A DNA stretch of 64,000 nt from Metabacillus litoralis (lineage in GTDB: Bacteria > Bacillota > Bacilli > Bacillales > Bacillaceae), in contig NZ_CP033043.1 in NCBI RefSeq assembly GCF_003667825.1, positions 4,094,001-4,158,000 of the forward strand. Direction: 5' to 3'. The position numbers and the translations under genes were made by a program. Below are positions 63,336 to 64,000 of the stretch, in pieces. Numbering within the stretch: position 1 is the stretch's first letter; each line of letters begins with the position of its first letter. The notes below the pieces were generated by a model that worked only from the letters and a program-made list of their open reading frames with translations, was not told the DNA's origin and searched no databases.

Positions 63336-64000
63336 TTATTGATTTGAAACTCTGGCAATTCTACCTTGTTCTAGGTATACCAATAATATTGAAATATCAG
63401 CTGGGTTTACTCCAGAAATACGTGAAGCTTGTGCAACTGATAATGGTCTAACTTCCTTAAGCTTTTGACGTGCTTCTGAAGCTAAGCCATTAATATCATC
63501 ATAATCAATATTTTCAGGGATTTTTTTGTTTTCCATTTTCTTAAGCTTTTCAACTTGTTGTAAGGATTTTTCAATATATCCCTCATATTTTATTTGTATT
63601 TCTACCTGCTCTGCAACATCTGAATCCACTTCTGATTCTGATGGTACAAGCTGAGCGATATGCTCATAGTTCATTTCTGGTCGTTTTAATAAATCAGCTG
63701 CTTTTATGCCATCTTTAAGCTCACTACCGCCGACAGAAAGAATAAGCTTTTGTGTTTCTTGATTCGGCTTAATGATAACAGATGATAAGCGTTGTTTTTC
63801 TTCTTCAATTGCTTGCTTCTTAGTTTTGAATTTTTCAAAACGTTCATCAGAAATTAATCCGATTTTCTTTCCTGTTTCGGTTAAGCGCAAATCGGCATTA
63901 TCATGTCTTAGAAGTAGTCGATATTCTGCTCTTGATGTTAGTAAGCGATATGGTTCACTTGTACCTTTTGTTACAAGATCATCAATGAGTACACCTATAT
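63336..64000 (-). CDS. mnmG: tRNA uridine-5-carboxymethylaminomethyl modification protein MnmG (C-terminal part)
   Basis: The gene runs off the window; about the last 220 residues are present. The frame is open to base 64000 and gives [20 protein letters not shown] and [17 protein letters not shown], the conserved MnmG stretch before the C-terminal helical domain. That domain ends [20 protein letters not shown]. With MnmE this FAD protein modifies the wobble uridine of several tRNAs. It is the first of the mnmG-rsmG-noc group. Confidence 0.97.
   Translation of the reverse strand, partial: IGVLIDDLVTKGTSEPYRLLTSRAEYRLLLRHDNADLRLTETGKKIGLISDERFEKFKTKKQAIEEEKQRLSSVIIKPNQETQKLILSVGGSELKDGIKAADLLKRPEMNYEHIAQLVPSESEVDSDVAEQVEIQIKYEGYIEKSLQQVEKLKKMENKKIPENIDYDDINGLASEARQKLKEVRPLSVAQASRISGVNPADISILLVYLEQGRIARVSNQ

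Overview
The window is low-GC Gram-positive DNA from the origin-proximal part of a spore-forming Bacillaceae chromosome, in the Bacillus/Metabacillus range. The right half (about 31.4-64 kb, almost all on the minus strand) follows the gene order left of oriC in Bacillus subtilis: mnmG, rsmG, noc, soj, spo0J, yyaC, yyaE-like, ychF, rpsF-ssb-rpsR, yybS, gdpP, rplI, dnaC, purA, a tRNA block, walR-walK-walH-walI-walJ, htrA and rlmH. This half also carries chromosome-organisation signals. There are parS sites inside walK and spo0J, a parS variant between noc and rsmG, and a cluster of DnaA boxes between htrA and rlmH. Other control sites are an S6:S18 leader upstream of rpsF and paired PurR boxes upstream of purA.

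The left part (1-31.4 kb) is accessory. It holds the 3' end of an AhpF-type reductase, a GIY-YIG protein, a secreted GH43 arabinanase, a MerR-controlled ABC exporter, a MEDS-PAS histidine kinase, and a SAM-riboswitch operon (amino-acid ABC importer plus homocysteine S-methyltransferase). These are followed by an MSOX-type oxidase, a LysM-Gmad2 protein and a Fur-controlled siderophore importer (yfiY/yfiZ/yfhA/yusV type). A DUF559-nuclease/winged-helix protein and a DbpA helicase come next, then a Crp/Fnr regulator, a DUF4386 membrane protein, a MerR/thioredoxin-like pair, a broken SDR gene beside a LuxR regulator, and a 7TMR-DISM/GGDEF diguanylate cyclase.

The most unusual observation is that the last codons of rlmH (31436-31456) recur exactly at 26276-26296 and almost exactly at 21191-21208. 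These sites divide the DNA next to rlmH into two segments of about 5.1 kb. The inner ends of the 26.3-31.4 kb segment form an inverted repeat. This is the signature of site-specific integration at the 3' end of rlmH, as known for SCC elements of staphylococci, although no recombinase gene is visible here.

Two repeat families have no obvious function. One is a composite of about 190 bp made of four short GCGGA/TCCGC palindromes with conserved spacing, at 171-361, 4703-4897 and 19804-19993. The other is an almost perfectly periodic 52-bp tandem array at about 51228-52203, between ychF and rpsF. Smaller oddities are a partial tRNA-Lys duplication, a structured GC-rich segment without a gene at 23390-23530, an intact IS200-type insertion sequence, and a dnaC start region with no well-placed conventional start codon.
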